Part shown: one piece after another, positions 10,900 to 23,042 of the stretch
Numbering within the stretch: the stretch's first letter is position 1
How the letters are laid out: each line of letters opens with the position of its first letter
Assembly (NCBI GenBank): GCA_950097015.1
Contig: CATNEN010000038.1
Location: forward strand, 34,186,501 to 34,250,500
Length of the DNA: 64,000 nucleotides
DNA from: Macrostomum hystrix
Lineage: Eukaryota > Platyhelminthes > Macrostomidae
Reading direction: 5' to 3'
Notes under the pieces: model-generated
Database searches by the model: none
Seen by the model: the letters and a program-made list of their open reading frames with translations, nothing else
Told to the model about the DNA's origin: nothing
Translations under genes and position numbers: made by a program

Positions 10900-11280
10900 T
10901 CAAGACGAATTGCTGTCGTCCGAGTCCCAGCCGTTGTCCTTTATTAGATGGGCCAATTCAATGATGAACTTGCCCTCCTTGTACTTCTGCGAGCTCTCAA
11001 AGGCGTGCTCATATTTCCAGCCTAGGGTGGTGCGGCAGCCCTGACAGTGAATGTCAGCCACGCTGTGCAAGCCGGTGAGCAGGACCCTCTCCTCAACTGG
11101 TCCGGTTGTGATATTAACCACCCTGTCAAACAGGTAGGCTCGGCCCTGGCTGCCTTGGAAGCTCTTACTGATTAGGTCGCAATGAGCAGCAAGGTGGGCG
11201 CGACAGTGAACGCAGGCGTAGGTGCGGCCGCTGATTGTCGGCGACTCCGGCGACAGGTACACTTGAAAGGTCTTGCCCAT
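10900..11280 (-). CDS. YPEL: Yippee-like zinc-binding protein
   Basis: The 126-residue protein is unmistakable. It has a CVHC pair near the start of the domain, [23 protein letters not shown], the second Cys pair [24 protein letters not shown] and the terminal [16 protein letters not shown]. The four Cys form the Yippee zinc-binding fold. Family members are small nuclear/centrosome-associated proteins linked to cell division and substrate recognition. I chose the ATG at 11280 because the family starts near there and an acceptor-like CCCTCAGCAGCAG lies just upstream, so a 5' non-coding exon is likely. The C-terminal tail after NGWD is acidic/serine-rich and a few residues longer than in vertebrates. 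No introns inside the coding region. Confidence 0.93.
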   Translation of the reverse strand: MGKTFQVYLSPESPTISGRTYACVHCRAHLAAHCDLISKSFQGSQGRAYLFDRVVNITTGPVEERVLLTGLHSVADIHCQGCRTTLGWKYEHAFESSQKYKEGKFIIELAHLIKDNGWDSDDSNSS

Positions 11281-11436
11281 TGCTACTGCTGCTGAGGGAA
11301 ACACAGGCATCTCTCTTTTCTCTCTAATTCTCTCCAACTCGAATTCTCTCTGTCCGTATCTACTGAAAAATTCATTCTAGTCTACTTCTGAGTCTCAACT
11401 TCTATTCTAATTAAAATCTATGAGATACTTATCTAA

Positions 11437-11835
11437 CAATCAGAATCTACTTTTCTCCCAACCAGAATCTACTTCTCTCACTATCGGAATCTACTTCTCT
11501 CACCATCAGAATCTACTTCTCTCACTATCGGAATCTACTTCTCTCACCATCAGAATCTACTTCTCTCACCATCAGAATATACTTCTCTCACTATGAGAAT
11601 CTACTTCTCTCACCATCAGAATCTACATCTCTCATCATCAGAATCTACTTCTCTCACCATCAGAATCTACTTCTCTCACCATCAGAATATACTTCTCTCA
11701 CTATGAGAATCTACTTCTCTCACCATCAGAATCTACATCTCTCATCATCAGAATCTACTTCTTTCACCATCAGAATATACTTCTCTCACTATCGGAATCT
11801 ACTTCTCTCACTTTCAGAATCTACTTCTCTCTAAA
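11437..11835. repeat. 22-bp minisatellite upstream of YPEL
   Basis: About eighteen copies of a 22-bp unit containing CACCATCAGAATCTACTTC, with ACTATCGGA and ACATCTCTCATC variants. It lies upstream of the YPEL coding exon, probably in a 5' intron or promoter region. Confidence 0.85.
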
Positions 11836-13492
11836 TTGCAGAACTACAATCGAAGAAGATTTTAGTTCTCTTAAAGCCAATTAGCTTCGCAATTACTGTA
11901 GAAGAAATGTGCAAATCTAGCCACTGGATTGCAATGCAAGCAAAGGAAGTGCCTCACCTTTACAAGTGATTTAATCTGTTGCAGAATACGACCAGTTCGA
12001 CTAAATCTAGGTTAGGCAAGGCTGATAAGAGAGCGACTAACAGTTTACAGGAAAGAGATGTTTTGTTGTTCTTAAAAGAAGACAAGACTATCGCGGCCTC
12101 GACTAGTATGGCTAGAGGAGGGTGGCCGTTTGCTACCTGGGCTGGAGAAATGCAAATTTATTGCGGGACACTAGGGAGGTAGTTAGGGGGGCTTTATACC
12201 AGTTGCCGGGGTAAACAGAACTTGGAGGAGGGTGGCCTGGCATGAGCGGCTGAAACTGTACAGTCTAGCTAGGGGACGGCACCCAGCAACAGGGTAGAAA
12301 CAGACTACAGAGATTAGATAAGAGAGAACAATCTGGCCGAAAGTTCTCTCTCTCCCTACCGTACATTTTCTCCCTCTGTCCTCCGCCATACCCAACCGCC
12401 TCAAGCAGGAAATCATGTGAGACGATAAACAGTCTCTCGAGAATGCACCCGATGTAACCTCAACCAGTAACCACCCCCCATCGGAGTACACACCTCTCTA
12501 CCGCAGCCCCGTACTCAAGACTGACAGAGATTTTTCTCACGTCTACACGTCTCCAAACCCTCTCCTATACGCTCCGAGCCGGGATCAGCTGACTGCTGAT
12601 TCTAAAATTAGAATCAGCTGGGAACTAGGAAGGCCGATTCGCAAAGGACGAAAGCCAGGCAAAGAGAGAGAAATTGAGGGATTGGCTTGTTTAGATTCCA
12701 AGAAAAAAGCAAAAAGAAGCGGACTGGGAGGGTCCTGAAGGCGAGAGCACGTGACTAGTTTGCACTGAGTGGCAGGAGGAAGTCAGTCCCTATTTTTTCA
12801 TTCAGAAGCGGATGTGTTGGTCCATGCATGAAAGTGCACAAGCAACAAGCAAACTGCGTTGATTTCAATTGGGCATAGCGTTGCTGATCGACCTTCCAGC
12901 GCCCCCCAAGTTATTCGAAGGGCTAGCAAAATGTACTTTTAGGGCTTCTGTTTAACCCCATCCCCTCAAATGTGAAAACTGAAATCGGGTCAGAAACAGC
13001 CGGGTCAGAATAGTAGGGAATGGCGAGAAATAAAACTGATTTAATAGAGGAAGGAAAATAAAAAACGTTAGTCAAAGAGAAATTCGAAAGTTTCAGGAGG
13101 GCAACAACACAGAAGACAGCGTTTAAGGATTGTGTTGATACTAAGAATAGGGAATAAGAATAGGGAAGTAAACAAATAAGAATTTAGGGAGCGAAAACAT
13201 AGAGGAGGCGGATGAGGAGAGAGGAAAGAGAGGGAGGGATATTGTGACTCTAAATAAAAAAATCTAGCGACTAAAGACAAATAAAAAAATGTTAACAAGC
13301 CATAAACTCTCGGCCAAGAAATTTTAATTTGCAGTTATTGTCTTATTTCTCATAGTTCTCATAGTTACTTAGATCAGTACAGAAACATTAGCCATAAAAG
13401 CAAAACCAACACACTTAAAATTGCAGCGAAAATAATAAATAATTCAACTAATAATGTCGACTTCAAAGCTTGAACAGTTTGAGAGGCTGGCT
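11836..13492. other. Intergenic region between YPEL and uL2m
   Basis: No gene is recognised on either strand. The part at 12540-12800 is less AT-rich, with a CACGTG E-box-like motif near 12749 and a TCAGCTGACTGCTGATTC imperfect palindrome, and could hold the YPEL promoter. This is inference only. Confidence 0.4.
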
Positions 13493-16400
13493 TCAAGACG
13501 CCAACTGTCGCTCCTTAATATAGGCTTGATTCCATCGGTAGCGCGGATAGTCGCTATAATCGGCGATGAATCTGGGCAGGGGCTTGCGCCAACGACCCTC
13601 GCCGGGCCAGGTGTACAGATAGGTGCGAATGTCGTAATTAACCGGATAGGGCGCCGTACAGTCAAACCTGGCCGTGTAGTTCTTTATACGGCGGCCGAAT
13701 CTGAAGGATAAGTTTTTTGCGGTTCAGCTTAAGGCATTAAAATTTATTATGGGGAGGATAAATGGAAGCCTGAAGTAACTGGAAGCCTGAAGAAACAGGA
13801 AGCCTGAAGTAACTGGAAGCCTGAAGAAACAGGAAGCCTGAAGTAACTGGAAGCCTGAAGAAACAGGAAGCCTGGATAAAATGGAAGCCTGAATAAAATG
13901 GAAGCCTGAATAAAAGGGAAGCCTGAAGTAAAAGGAAGCCTGAAGAAACAGGAAGCCTGAAGAAAATAGAAGCCTGAAGAAAACGGAAGCCTGAAGAAAC
14001 TGGAAGCCTGAAGAAACAGGATGCCTGAATAAAATGGAAGCCTGAAGAAACAGGAAGCCTGAAGAAAATAGAAGCCTGAAGAAAACGGAAGCCTGAATAA
14101 AAGGGAAGCCTGAAGTAAAAGGAAGCCTGAAGAAACTGGAAGCCTGAAGAAACAGGAAGCCTGAAGAAAATAGAAGCCTGAAGAAAACGGAAGCCTGAAG
14201 AAACTGGAAGCCTGAAGAAACTGGAAGCCTGAAGAAACAGGATGCCTGAAGTAAATGGAAGCCTGAAGAAACAGGAAGCCTGGATAAAATGGAAGCCTGA
14301 ATAAAATGGAAGCCTGAATAAAATGGAAGCCTGAAGAAACAGGAAGCCTGAAGAAACAAGAATCCTGAAGTAAATGGAAGGCTGAAGAAAACCTGAATAA
14401 TTTCTTGAAGAACCCGAATTTAAGACTTAAGAAACCGAACTTAATCCTGAAGAACATTAACGTACAGCAGAAAAACTTAAATTGTAATTGTAATACTTGC
14501 ATAGGTACTCGTACTTGTCCAAACACTCACCTATCACCCTTCCGTTGATAAAGACCGCTTCTCTGTTTAATACCGTATCTTCGTTTCTCATTGAAGCTCT
14601 TGTATTTGTCCCTAGCCTTGCCAGACACCTGACCAACCATCACCATGCAGTGCTGGCTGATTATGATCTCCTGCTTAGATGGCGTTATCAGCAGAGCTTT
14701 GCCGTCTGGGAGGGCGCGCACGTAGGTAGCAGATGTGCCGCCCTCCAATGCAAAGCTGGCACCTTCGCCAGGCTTGCGTTCCACGCAGCTAACAGTAGAA
14801 CCAACTGGTAGGGCGCCGATTGGATAAGCGTCGCCAGGTTTTGGATTAGCTGCGGGCACGTCAGGAATGTGGTGACTCGGATGCGTCGTGGTATAGTCGC
14901 CGACTTTCATCTCGGCGCCAGCGATAATCCAGCGCTTCTTTTCTGCATTGCCAACTAGAGCTATTAGATGCTGGCGCCAGAAATTCTTGTGCAGATACAG
15001 AACCTCTTCGACTAGGGGCTTGTCGCTATTCTCGGGACAGCAGCGAATCTTATCGACCCAGAAGGTTGGCAACCTGAGACCGCCCGACACGTGCTTGAGC
15101 CAGATGCGACCGAATGGACCTCTGCCGCCGGTGCGCACCTGCATTTCATTGTGGGGAGCACGCAATGTGGATAACAGACAAAACCACATGGATAACAGAC
15201 AAAAACACATGGATAACAGACAGAAACACGTGGATAACAGACAGAAACACATGGATAACAGACAGAAACACATGGATAACAGACAGAACCACATGAAAAA
15301 CAGCAGACAGAACCATATGAATAAGACAGACAGAACCACATAGATAACGACTAACATTAAATAGTAACCATTTAAGTAACAATCGATAACTAAAAAGAAG
15401 GTTTTTGAAATTAGTACGAGTACACGTATAGTTTTACTTCTTTAATAGCAAAGTTTTATAAAAATGTAATCTTTATTGTTCTAGCTGTCCCACCCAGAAA
15501 AAAACTTATTCACGCAAAAGACACATTCCAAATTTGACCGCGCTTAATCAATTGGTCAATCGATCAATAATTTACGAAATTTATAGCAGGCGGAGGCAGA
15601 AACAGAGAAAGAAGATCTGTGAGAATAGTGAATAATTCATGAATGTAAATAAAAGCCAAAAAGAATTTGCTGACTGCAATTCCTGTTTAAATAGCAATCG
15701 AATAAATGTTTAGCTAAACTCTGTAGACAAAATAGACTTCTTTACTGATTCCGTATAGATTTTAGAAGTATAGTAACTAGTGTTTAGCCCAAATTATTTT
15801 ATTTCACAGACGACTGCGAAGACAGAAACACAATAACAGAATTGAGATAGAGTGGGCCACAATGGACCACTACACTAAAGCTTAATTTAGAGTTTAAAAT
15901 GCATTGCCGAGATGAGTCTAGTCGACTGAGAGATTTAGTTAATTACTTGCCTAACCGTGAGTAGCAGCTATAACTATGAAAACTGGCCCCTGGACAAAAA
16001 ACTCTCATCGTGCAATTTGAAGAATTGTAATTATAATTGTGCTTTGATTTTTTGTTTCTCAAGGGACACAGCAACCAAGAAAAAAAGATAAGAACATGAT
16101 AAAAGGAGGAATCTCAGAAGTAATGGGGAGGGGTTTAAGAGCAAGATAAACAAAAAATATTGCTTCCCTTTTATTAGAAATATCTAGATGGAAGACATCC
16201 CAGTGAGATAAACGAGAAGGGTGACATCTCAGTGAGATAAACGAGAAGGGAGACATCTCAGTGAGATAAACGAGATAATACATCTCAGTGAGATAAACGA
16301 GATAATACATCCCAGTGAGATAAACGAGAAGGGAGACATCTCAGTGAGATAAACGAGATAATACATCTCAGTGAGATAAACGAGATAATACATCCCAGTG

Positions 16401-19400
16401 AGATAAACGAGAAGGGAGACATCTCAGTGAGATAAACGAGATAATACATCTCAGTGAGATAAACGAGATAATACATCCCAGTGAGATAAACGAGAAGGGT
16501 GACATCTCAGTGAGATGAACGAGATAATACATCTCAGTGAGATAAACGAGAAGGGAGACATCTCAGTGAGATAAACGAGAAGGGAGACATCTCAGTGAGA
16601 TAAACGAGAAGGGTGACATCTCAGTGAGATAAACGAGAAGGGAGACATCTCAGTGAGATAAACGAGATAATACATCTCAGTGAGATAAAAGAGATAATAC
16701 ATCTCAGTGAGATAAAAGAGATAATACATCTCAGTGAGATAAAAGAGAAGAGAGACATCTCAGTGAGATAAACGAGAAGGGAGACATCTCAGTGAGATAA
16801 ACGAGATAATACATCTCAGTGAGATAAAAGAGAAGAGAGACATCTCAGTGAGATAAACGAGAAGGGAGACATCTCAGTGAGATAAACGAGAAGGGAGACG
16901 TCTCAATGAGATAAACGAGAAGGGAGACATCTCAGTGAGATAAAAGAGAAGGGAGACATCTCAGTGGGATAAAAGAGAAGGGAGACATCTCAGTGGGATA
17001 AAAGAGAAGGGAGACATCTCAGTGGGATAAAAGAGAAGGGAGACATCTCAGTGGGATAAAAGAGAAGAGAGACATCTCAGTGGGATAAAAGAGAAGAGAG
17101 ACATCTCAGTGAGATAAAAGAGAAGAGAGACATCTCAGTGAGATAAACGAGAAGGGAGACATCTCAGTGAGATAAACGAGAAGGGAGACATCTCAGTGAG
17201 ATAAACGAGAAGGGAGACGTCTCAATGAGATAAACGAGAAGGGAGACATCTCAGTGAGATAAAAGAGAAGGGAGACATCTCAGTGGGATAAAAGAGAAGG
17301 GAGACATCTCAGTGGGATAAAAGAGAAGGGAGACATCTCAGTGAGATAACAGAGAAAAGAGACATCTCAGTGGGATAAAAGAGAAGGGAGACATCTCAGT
17401 GAGATAACAGAGAAGAGAGACATCTCAGTGGGATAAAAGAGAAGGGAGACATCTCAGTGGGATAAAAGAGAAGAGAGACATCTCAGTGAGATAAAAGAGA
17501 AGAGAGACATCTCAGTGGGATAAAAGAGAAGGGAGACATCTCAGTGGGATAAAAGAGAAGAGAGACATCTCAGTGGGATAAAAGAGAAGGGAGACATCTC
17601 AGTGGGATAAAAGAGAAGAGAGACATCTCAGTGAGATAACAGAGAAGAGAGACATCTCAGTGAGATAAAAGAGAAGGGAGACATCTCAGTGAGATAACAG
17701 AGAAGAGAGACATCTCAGTGGGATAAAAGAGAAGGGAGACATCTCAGTGAGATAAAAGAGAAGGGAGACATCTCAGTGGGATAAAAGAGAAGGGAGACAT
17801 CTCAGTGGGATAAAAGAGAAGAGAGACATCTCAGTGGGATAAAAGAGAAGGGAGACATCTCAGTGGGATAAAAGAGAAGGGAGACATCTCAGTGGGATAA
17901 ACGAGAAGGGAGACATCTCAGTGAGATAACAGAGAAGAGAGACATCTCAGTGGGATAAAAGAGAAGAGAGACATCTCAGTGAGATAAAAGAGAAGAGAGA
18001 CATCTCAGTGGGATAAAAGAGAAGGGAGACATCTCAGTGGGATAAAAGAGAAGAGAGACATCTCAGTGAGATAAAAGAGAAGAGAGACATCTCAGTGGGA
18101 TAAAAGAGAAGGGAGACATCTCAGTGAGATAAAAGAGAAGGGAGACATCTCAGTGAGATAAAAGAGAAGGGAGACATCTCAGTGGGATAAAAGAGAAGGG
18201 AGACATCTCAGTGGGATAAAAGAGAAGGGAGACATCTCAGTGGGATAAAAGAGAAGAGAGACATCTCAGTGAGATAACAGAGAAGAGAGACATCTCAGTG
18301 AGATAAAAGAGAAGGGAGACATCTCAGTGAGATAACAGAGAAGAGAGACATCTCAGTGGGATAAAAGAGAAGGGAGACATCTCAGTGAGATAACAGAGAA
18401 GAGAGACATCTCAGTGGGATAAAAGAGAAGGGAGACATCTCAGTGAGATAACAGAGAAGAGAGACATCTCAGTGGGATAAAAGAGAAGGGAGACATCTCA
18501 GTGAGATAACAGAGAAGAGAGACATCTCAGTGAGATAAAAGAGAAGGGAGACATCTCAGTGAGATAACAGAGAAGAGAGACATCTCAGTGGGATAAAAGA
18601 GAAGGGAGACATCTCAGTGAGATAACAGAGAAGAGAGACATCTCAGTGGGATAAACGAGAAGGGAGACATCTCAGTGAGATAACAGAGAAGAGAGACATC
18701 TCAGTGGGATAAAAGAGAAGGGAGACATCTCAGTGGGATAAAAGAGAAGGGAGACATCTCAGTGGGATAAAAGAGAAGAGAGACATCTCAGTGAGATAAC
18801 AGAGAAGAGAGACATCTCAGTGAGATAAAAGAGAAGGGAGACATCTCAGTGAGATAACAGAGAAGAGAGACATCTCAGTGGGATAAAAGAGAAGGGAGAC
18901 ATCTCAGTGAGATAACAGAGAAGAGAGACATCTCAGTGGGATAAACGAGAAGGGAGACATCTCAGTGAGATAACAGAGAAGAGAGACATCTCAGTGGGAT
19001 AAAAGAGAAGGGAGACATCTCAGTGGGATAAAAGAGAAGGGAGACATCTCAGTGGGATAAAAGAGAAGAGAGACATCTCAGTGAGATAAAAGAGAAGAGA
19101 GACATCTCAGTGGAATAAACGAGATAAGACACCTCAGTAAGATAAATGAGATAAGACATCTCAGTGAGATAAACGAGATAAGACATCTCAGTGAGATAAA
19201 CGAGATAAGACATCTCAGTGAGATAAATGAGATAAGACATCTCAGTGAGATAAACGAGAAGGGAGACGTCTCAGGGAGATAATCGTGAAGGTAGAGATAT
19301 ACGATAGTTGATGAATAATACAACGAAGACACGAATGAGTCGTTAGATACAGATAAACATCCTAGTGACAATAATGCTATTAAGTAGTAAATTAATGAGT

Positions 19401-19739
19401 TCTAGAAGTTTCGAGAATATATTCATATAATATTCTATGCATACTACTGAAAACTTTGTAAGTAGTTTGTTATTTTTAGCAAATATAATAGCCACTAATT
19501 CCATTAATTTATTGTAGTCAATGGGTGCTAACCTTTGGCAGTGCCTCGTGTGTGTAGGGAATATTCGTCAGACCGGCTTGCTCCTCAGCCCACCGAAAGC
19601 TGGGCCTGTGCTTAAAAATAATGCCTGGGTGACGCTGCCACACAGCACTAGTATGTAATGCTGTGACACCGGCTCTGCCGCCAATAGACAGTGCCTCCAG
19701 GCAGCGGCATAGCAGCGGCAGAGTTGAGTTGCTTAGCAT
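13493..19739 (-). CDS. MRPL2: Mitochondrial large-subunit ribosomal protein uL2m (MRPL2)
   Basis: Three exons were joined by splice motifs and phase: 19533-19739 (69 codons from ATG, donor GTTAGC), 14531-15138 (acceptor ATGAAATGCAG, donor GTGAGT) and 13493-13700 (acceptor TATCCTTCAG), giving 340 residues. The second exon matches uL2m clearly: GGRGPFGRI, KKRWIIAGAEMKVGD, GDAYPIGALPVGS, VERKPGEGASFALEGGTSA, PSKQEIIISQHCMVMVGQVS and RYGIKQRSGLYQRKGDR, running across the splice into FGRRIK. The protein binds 23S-type rRNA near the peptidyl-transferase centre of the mitoribosome. The N terminus is basic/hydroxylated and low in acid, as for a mitochondrial import signal. The C-terminal extension after FGRRIKNYT is rich in Tyr, Trp and Arg and longer than in mammals. 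Intron 1 (15139-19532) is filled mostly by a 29-bp satellite; intron 2 holds a 17-bp array. Confidence 0.9.
13750..14385. repeat. 17-bp minisatellite in uL2m intron 2
   Basis: About 37 copies of a 17-bp GGAAGCCTGAAGAAACA-type unit, with AATAAAAT and AGTAAC variants. It begins about 50 bp from the acceptor of the last exon. Because 17 is not a multiple of three, overlapping frames look like Phe/Leu-rich ORFs; these are artefacts. Confidence 0.93.
15158..15345. repeat. 21-bp minisatellite next to uL2m exon 2 acceptor
   Basis: About nine copies of a 21-bp unit (GGATAACAGACAGAAACACA). It starts within 25 bp of the exon 2 acceptor (15139), so it fills the usual branch-point/polypyrimidine zone. 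On the gene strand the repeat is T-rich (GTTTCTGTCTGTTATCC) and could itself supply that tract. Confidence 0.9.
15346..16185. other. Non-repetitive part of uL2m intron 1
   Basis: AT-rich, no exon or RNA gene recognised. Confidence 0.5.
16186..19275. repeat. 3-kb, 29-bp satellite array in uL2m intron 1
   Basis: About 106 copies of a 29-bp unit whose core is the hyphenated palindrome ATCTCA-G-TGAGAT. Three variant classes segregate: AAACGAGATAATAC at both ends, GGGATAAAAGAGAAGG in the middle, and GAGATAACAGAGAAG alternating with it. A rare GACGTCTCAATGAG unit occurs at 16897 and 17216, exactly 319 bp (11 units) apart, showing block duplication. 18280-19000 is largely a 58-bp dimer. It sits wholly within the first intron. 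Confidence 0.95.
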
Positions 19740-19962
19740 CTGGTTTGGTCTGATGTAAGATTTTGGTTTGGCTAAAAACAAATTGTAGAAAAATTGTTTT
19801 AATTGAATTAGTAAAAGTTTTAAAATTACACAGTTTGCAAGATATCTTGCAAAGGTCAATAGTGATAGCAAAGTCATTTAGGCTAATGCCTGACAAATAG
19901 GCCCAGTTAAATTGATAACAAACTTAACTTAAAATAGTGTGTGCTGAATAACAACTGAATAA

Positions 19963-20110
19963 CAATTGAAGAAGTGATAAAGACTGATAAAGACAGATAA
20001 AGACGATAAAGACAGATAAAGACAGATAAAGACGGATAAAGACTGATAAAGACTGATAAAGATGGATAAAGACTGATAAATACTGATAAATACTGATAAA
20101 GATTGATACA
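19963..20110. repeat. 10-bp GATAAAGAC(A/T) array upstream of uL2m
   Basis: About fourteen tandem GATAAAGACT/A units lie 220-370 bp upstream of the uL2m ATG. GATA-type motifs recur throughout, but whether they act in transcription is not shown by the sequence. Confidence 0.85.
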
Positions 20111-21175
20111 AAGTATTTATAGAAATAATACAGTAAAGTTGTAAGCAGAAGGGAATATAGAGGAGAGATACCGGCCATACTGAAATTATAATGCTACCAT
20201 ATTGAAAGTATAACGCTACCATATTTGAATACATAAACGCTACTCAATTGAATTTGAAATAAGAAAGTGCCTAAAGCGAATAAAGTAAAGACATTTATAA
20301 GATTGACATAAAGACAGTACTTTGAATAAAGTGTATAAGAAAAGAAGCCTATAACAACTTTGGTGGCATATTAAATAACTATAAGTACAACTTTGGTAAC
20401 AGCAGTTGGATCGTTAATTTCCACCTGCAACAACTTTGGTGACATTCAGTGGAATCTTAAATATTATAAAATATCACGCTACAACATAAAAAACTGTTTT
20501 AACATGAAGATGCTATATAGCAAAATATGCTTGGGTTATGCTCATAGCAATATAAAAACTGGCTTAAACAATTATTGAATTAATTTTCTTCCAAAAATGT
20601 TAGGCCTATTTCACTGTTACCATATTTTGCCATAAATAATATATATTCTACACAGGCTGCTGTAGCTTGTTAACTAACTTAGTTATATTTTTAATGGATG
20701 AGCGCAAGTCTGATTCCAGTTCATATGAAAAAAATCAACCAAGAATTTTAAGTCAATGTCTGTCTATCTCAGCAGAATAATTGCACTTTTCTGGGGTTTC
20801 AACTTTCCATGGTTGGCAGCTGGGGGGCCTTGGCATGCATTTAGAGATTTGCTTTTGACTTGAGACATTCTGATAGGCCTAGGCCCTATGCACTCATAAT
20901 GATATGCACTTTGAGGCAGTGGGTCATACTTTGGATATGAGACTAGAGATATTGCTTCACTGTAAAACAGTTAAATTGTGGTTCATACAATGGATTAAAC
21001 ATTAAGGCTTAGCACATTAGTACCCCTAGGCCTTAGCCTAGCCCTAAGTTCAAGCATTAGGCCTAGGGCTAAAGACCTAAAGACAAAAATGTGCTATAAG
21101 GAGCAGTGCCATGGAGTAAGCCCCTACATTTAGCATTTAGGCTTACTTTAAGTTTAGTCAAAAAAATTCCCTATA
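20111..21175. other. Intergenic, no gene
   Basis: AT-rich. A loosely repeated motif (ACAACTTTGGTGACA/GCA) occurs at about 20355-20450. From 20870 on, TAGGCCTA-type palindromes become frequent. Confidence 0.5.
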
Positions 21176-22120
21176 GGCCTATATAGCTTAGAAACTTTGT
21201 TCGACTCGGAATATTCCGATACTTAGGGTAATGTATCATCAACCGAACAGTGTATCTTCAAAACCGAACAAGAATTTCGACTCCTTCCTTGGTCTCATGC
21301 AAGACAGAAACAAGCTATTGTGTTTCACAGAACAACTAATTTGAAAGTTGAAGAAATTATCTACATGCTGAGGCATAATGTGCAATGAAGCATTAAGAGG
21401 AAAGAAAGATATAGATGTTTCAGTAGAATTTTTTATTGCAAAAGCATACTTTTTAACAACATTTTTTCAGTATGTACTTTAGACAAAGATTGTATGTGGT
21501 TGCTTGCCAATTAAATGACCATAAATGTAGTTATTTATAGAACATGAAAAATGCTTTCAAATGACATAATTCATGATAGTTCACTCCTTAAAATAAGATT
21601 AAACCACTCACTCAAATTATAAAACCAAATATCAAATTCTCTGTTTGGTTTGAAGATACATGAAAATCATTGTTCGGTTTTAGATAAAAAGCAGGAATAA
21701 CTTTTTTCTATTTGACAAAATAGCAAAAGCAGATACTTTTTAGAAAGATGTAACTGTTTTCTATAACTTGGCTTTTGATTTATCATCATATCTTAAACAG
21801 AAAATCTGTAGCTTAGGTTTGAAGTTAAAAAAATACACATTCTTGTTTGGTTGATGATACATTACCCTATTCTGACAGTTAATGTGTTAATACATTACCT
21901 GTCGGAATATTCTGACAGTTATTCTGACAGTTATTCCAACTCGAAAGTCTGTTTGTTTAAATACGCTCTCAGACAGTTATTCAGACTCAAAATTACATGC
22001 ATACATCTAATAAGCTCTCAGACAGTTAATCTGACTCTAATTTAACCGTATAACACATTAACTGTCGGAATAAGTGTCGGAGTATTCTGAGTCGGACAAA
22101 GTTTCTAAGCTGGCCTATAT
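21176..22120. mobile_element. Non-autonomous DNA transposon with 9-bp target duplication
   Basis: The element body is 21185-22111 (927 bp). The ends are AGCTTAGAAACTTTGT and its near-exact inverse, continuing with CGACTC. Outside lies a perfect 9-bp direct repeat GGCCTATAT (21176-21184 and 22112-22120). A second internal inverted pair (TAGGGTAATGTATCATCAAC) lies at 21227-21250 and about 21845-21870. Between it and the right end are repeated TCTGACAGTTATTC motifs that have expanded. No coding capacity. Nine-bp duplications and long TIRs fit a MULE/Mutator-type derivative. Caution: GGCCTATA motifs are common nearby. Confidence 0.75.
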
Positions 22121-22747
22121 CAGTTTTTTGTCCTAAATGCAGATGTAAGCTTGTATCTTAAGCTTAAAGTCTCAGTGCTAATAAAAAAATAGGTCCAGAT
22201 TGCATCACCAATAAAAATAGTAATAGGCCTAAGTGATAAAATACAGTTTTATCAGAATTTATAAATGGAAACTTTAAATTCCATGATGTCTTGACTCTTG
22301 CTTTATTTGAAAAAAACTTCTTTATTTTGAAGATGAGGAAGAAAATATTGCCTAGGGGCCTATGAATATATTTAGTTCAATTTGTCAAGGAGGACCAATA
22401 GCTAAACTAACAGCTTAACAAAGTTGCACTTGCAACTTGCCTTGGAAAAAAGCAGAAACAAAATTTACATCTGTGCATAGAAATTTGGGTGTAAGTCACA
22501 ATTTTTGCACGCAAGTTGCAGCCTATTTGCAAAGTTACTAGCTAAAGTAGCAGTAGGCCTACTTTACAAAATATGAATCATATTTACACATAGGCCTATA
22601 CGCTTATAATTAACATGTTATTATTTACTATAGGCCTATAGACAAACTTTTCCTTTTCACATTAGACTTTTTACAGTGCTTAATTTTATTCTTACTGCCA
22701 TCCTCCTGCGCTAATTTCAACATTCAGGCATGACCGGGCTAAGCTGC
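22121..22747. other. Intergenic with scattered TAGGCCTA palindromes
   Basis: No gene recognised. AGGCCTA motifs occur repeatedly (for example near 22206, 22355, 22555, 22592, 22632). Confidence 0.45.
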
Positions 22748-23042
22748 TGCTCACCCAGTGGCGTAGCTAGGGGGGGGATACGGGGACATATCCCCCCAAG
22801 CGGCAGAAAAATTGTGGGAGGGTTGAAAGGGGGGAGTATTACAATTAAAATACAGTCAATTTTTTTCTCTTCCATATAGCTAATGGTTAGGCCTATTGAT
22901 GGTTACGCGATACATGTAGGTAGATGATTCGCCAGTGTTCTGTAAAGCGGTTATAATGAAAACAGTCTATTTTTTTAATTGTTCGTTCAACTTTTTCATT
23001 TATTCCCAATAAAAAATTCCTAGCTATGCCACTGTGCTCACC
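22748..23042. mobile_element. hAT-type MITE
   Basis: The body is 22756-23034 (279 bp), with ends CAGTGGCGTAGCTAGG and the inverse CCTAGCTATGCCACTG. A perfect 8-bp target duplication TGCTCACC is at 22748-22755 and 23035-23042. The CAGTGGCG terminus and 8-bp duplication are classical for hAT elements. Non-coding. Confidence 0.88.

Noticed and set aside
13724-14526. Phe/Leu/Gln-rich repeat frames
   Set aside because: 17-bp array in uL2m intron 2; splice sites on both sides show it is removed.
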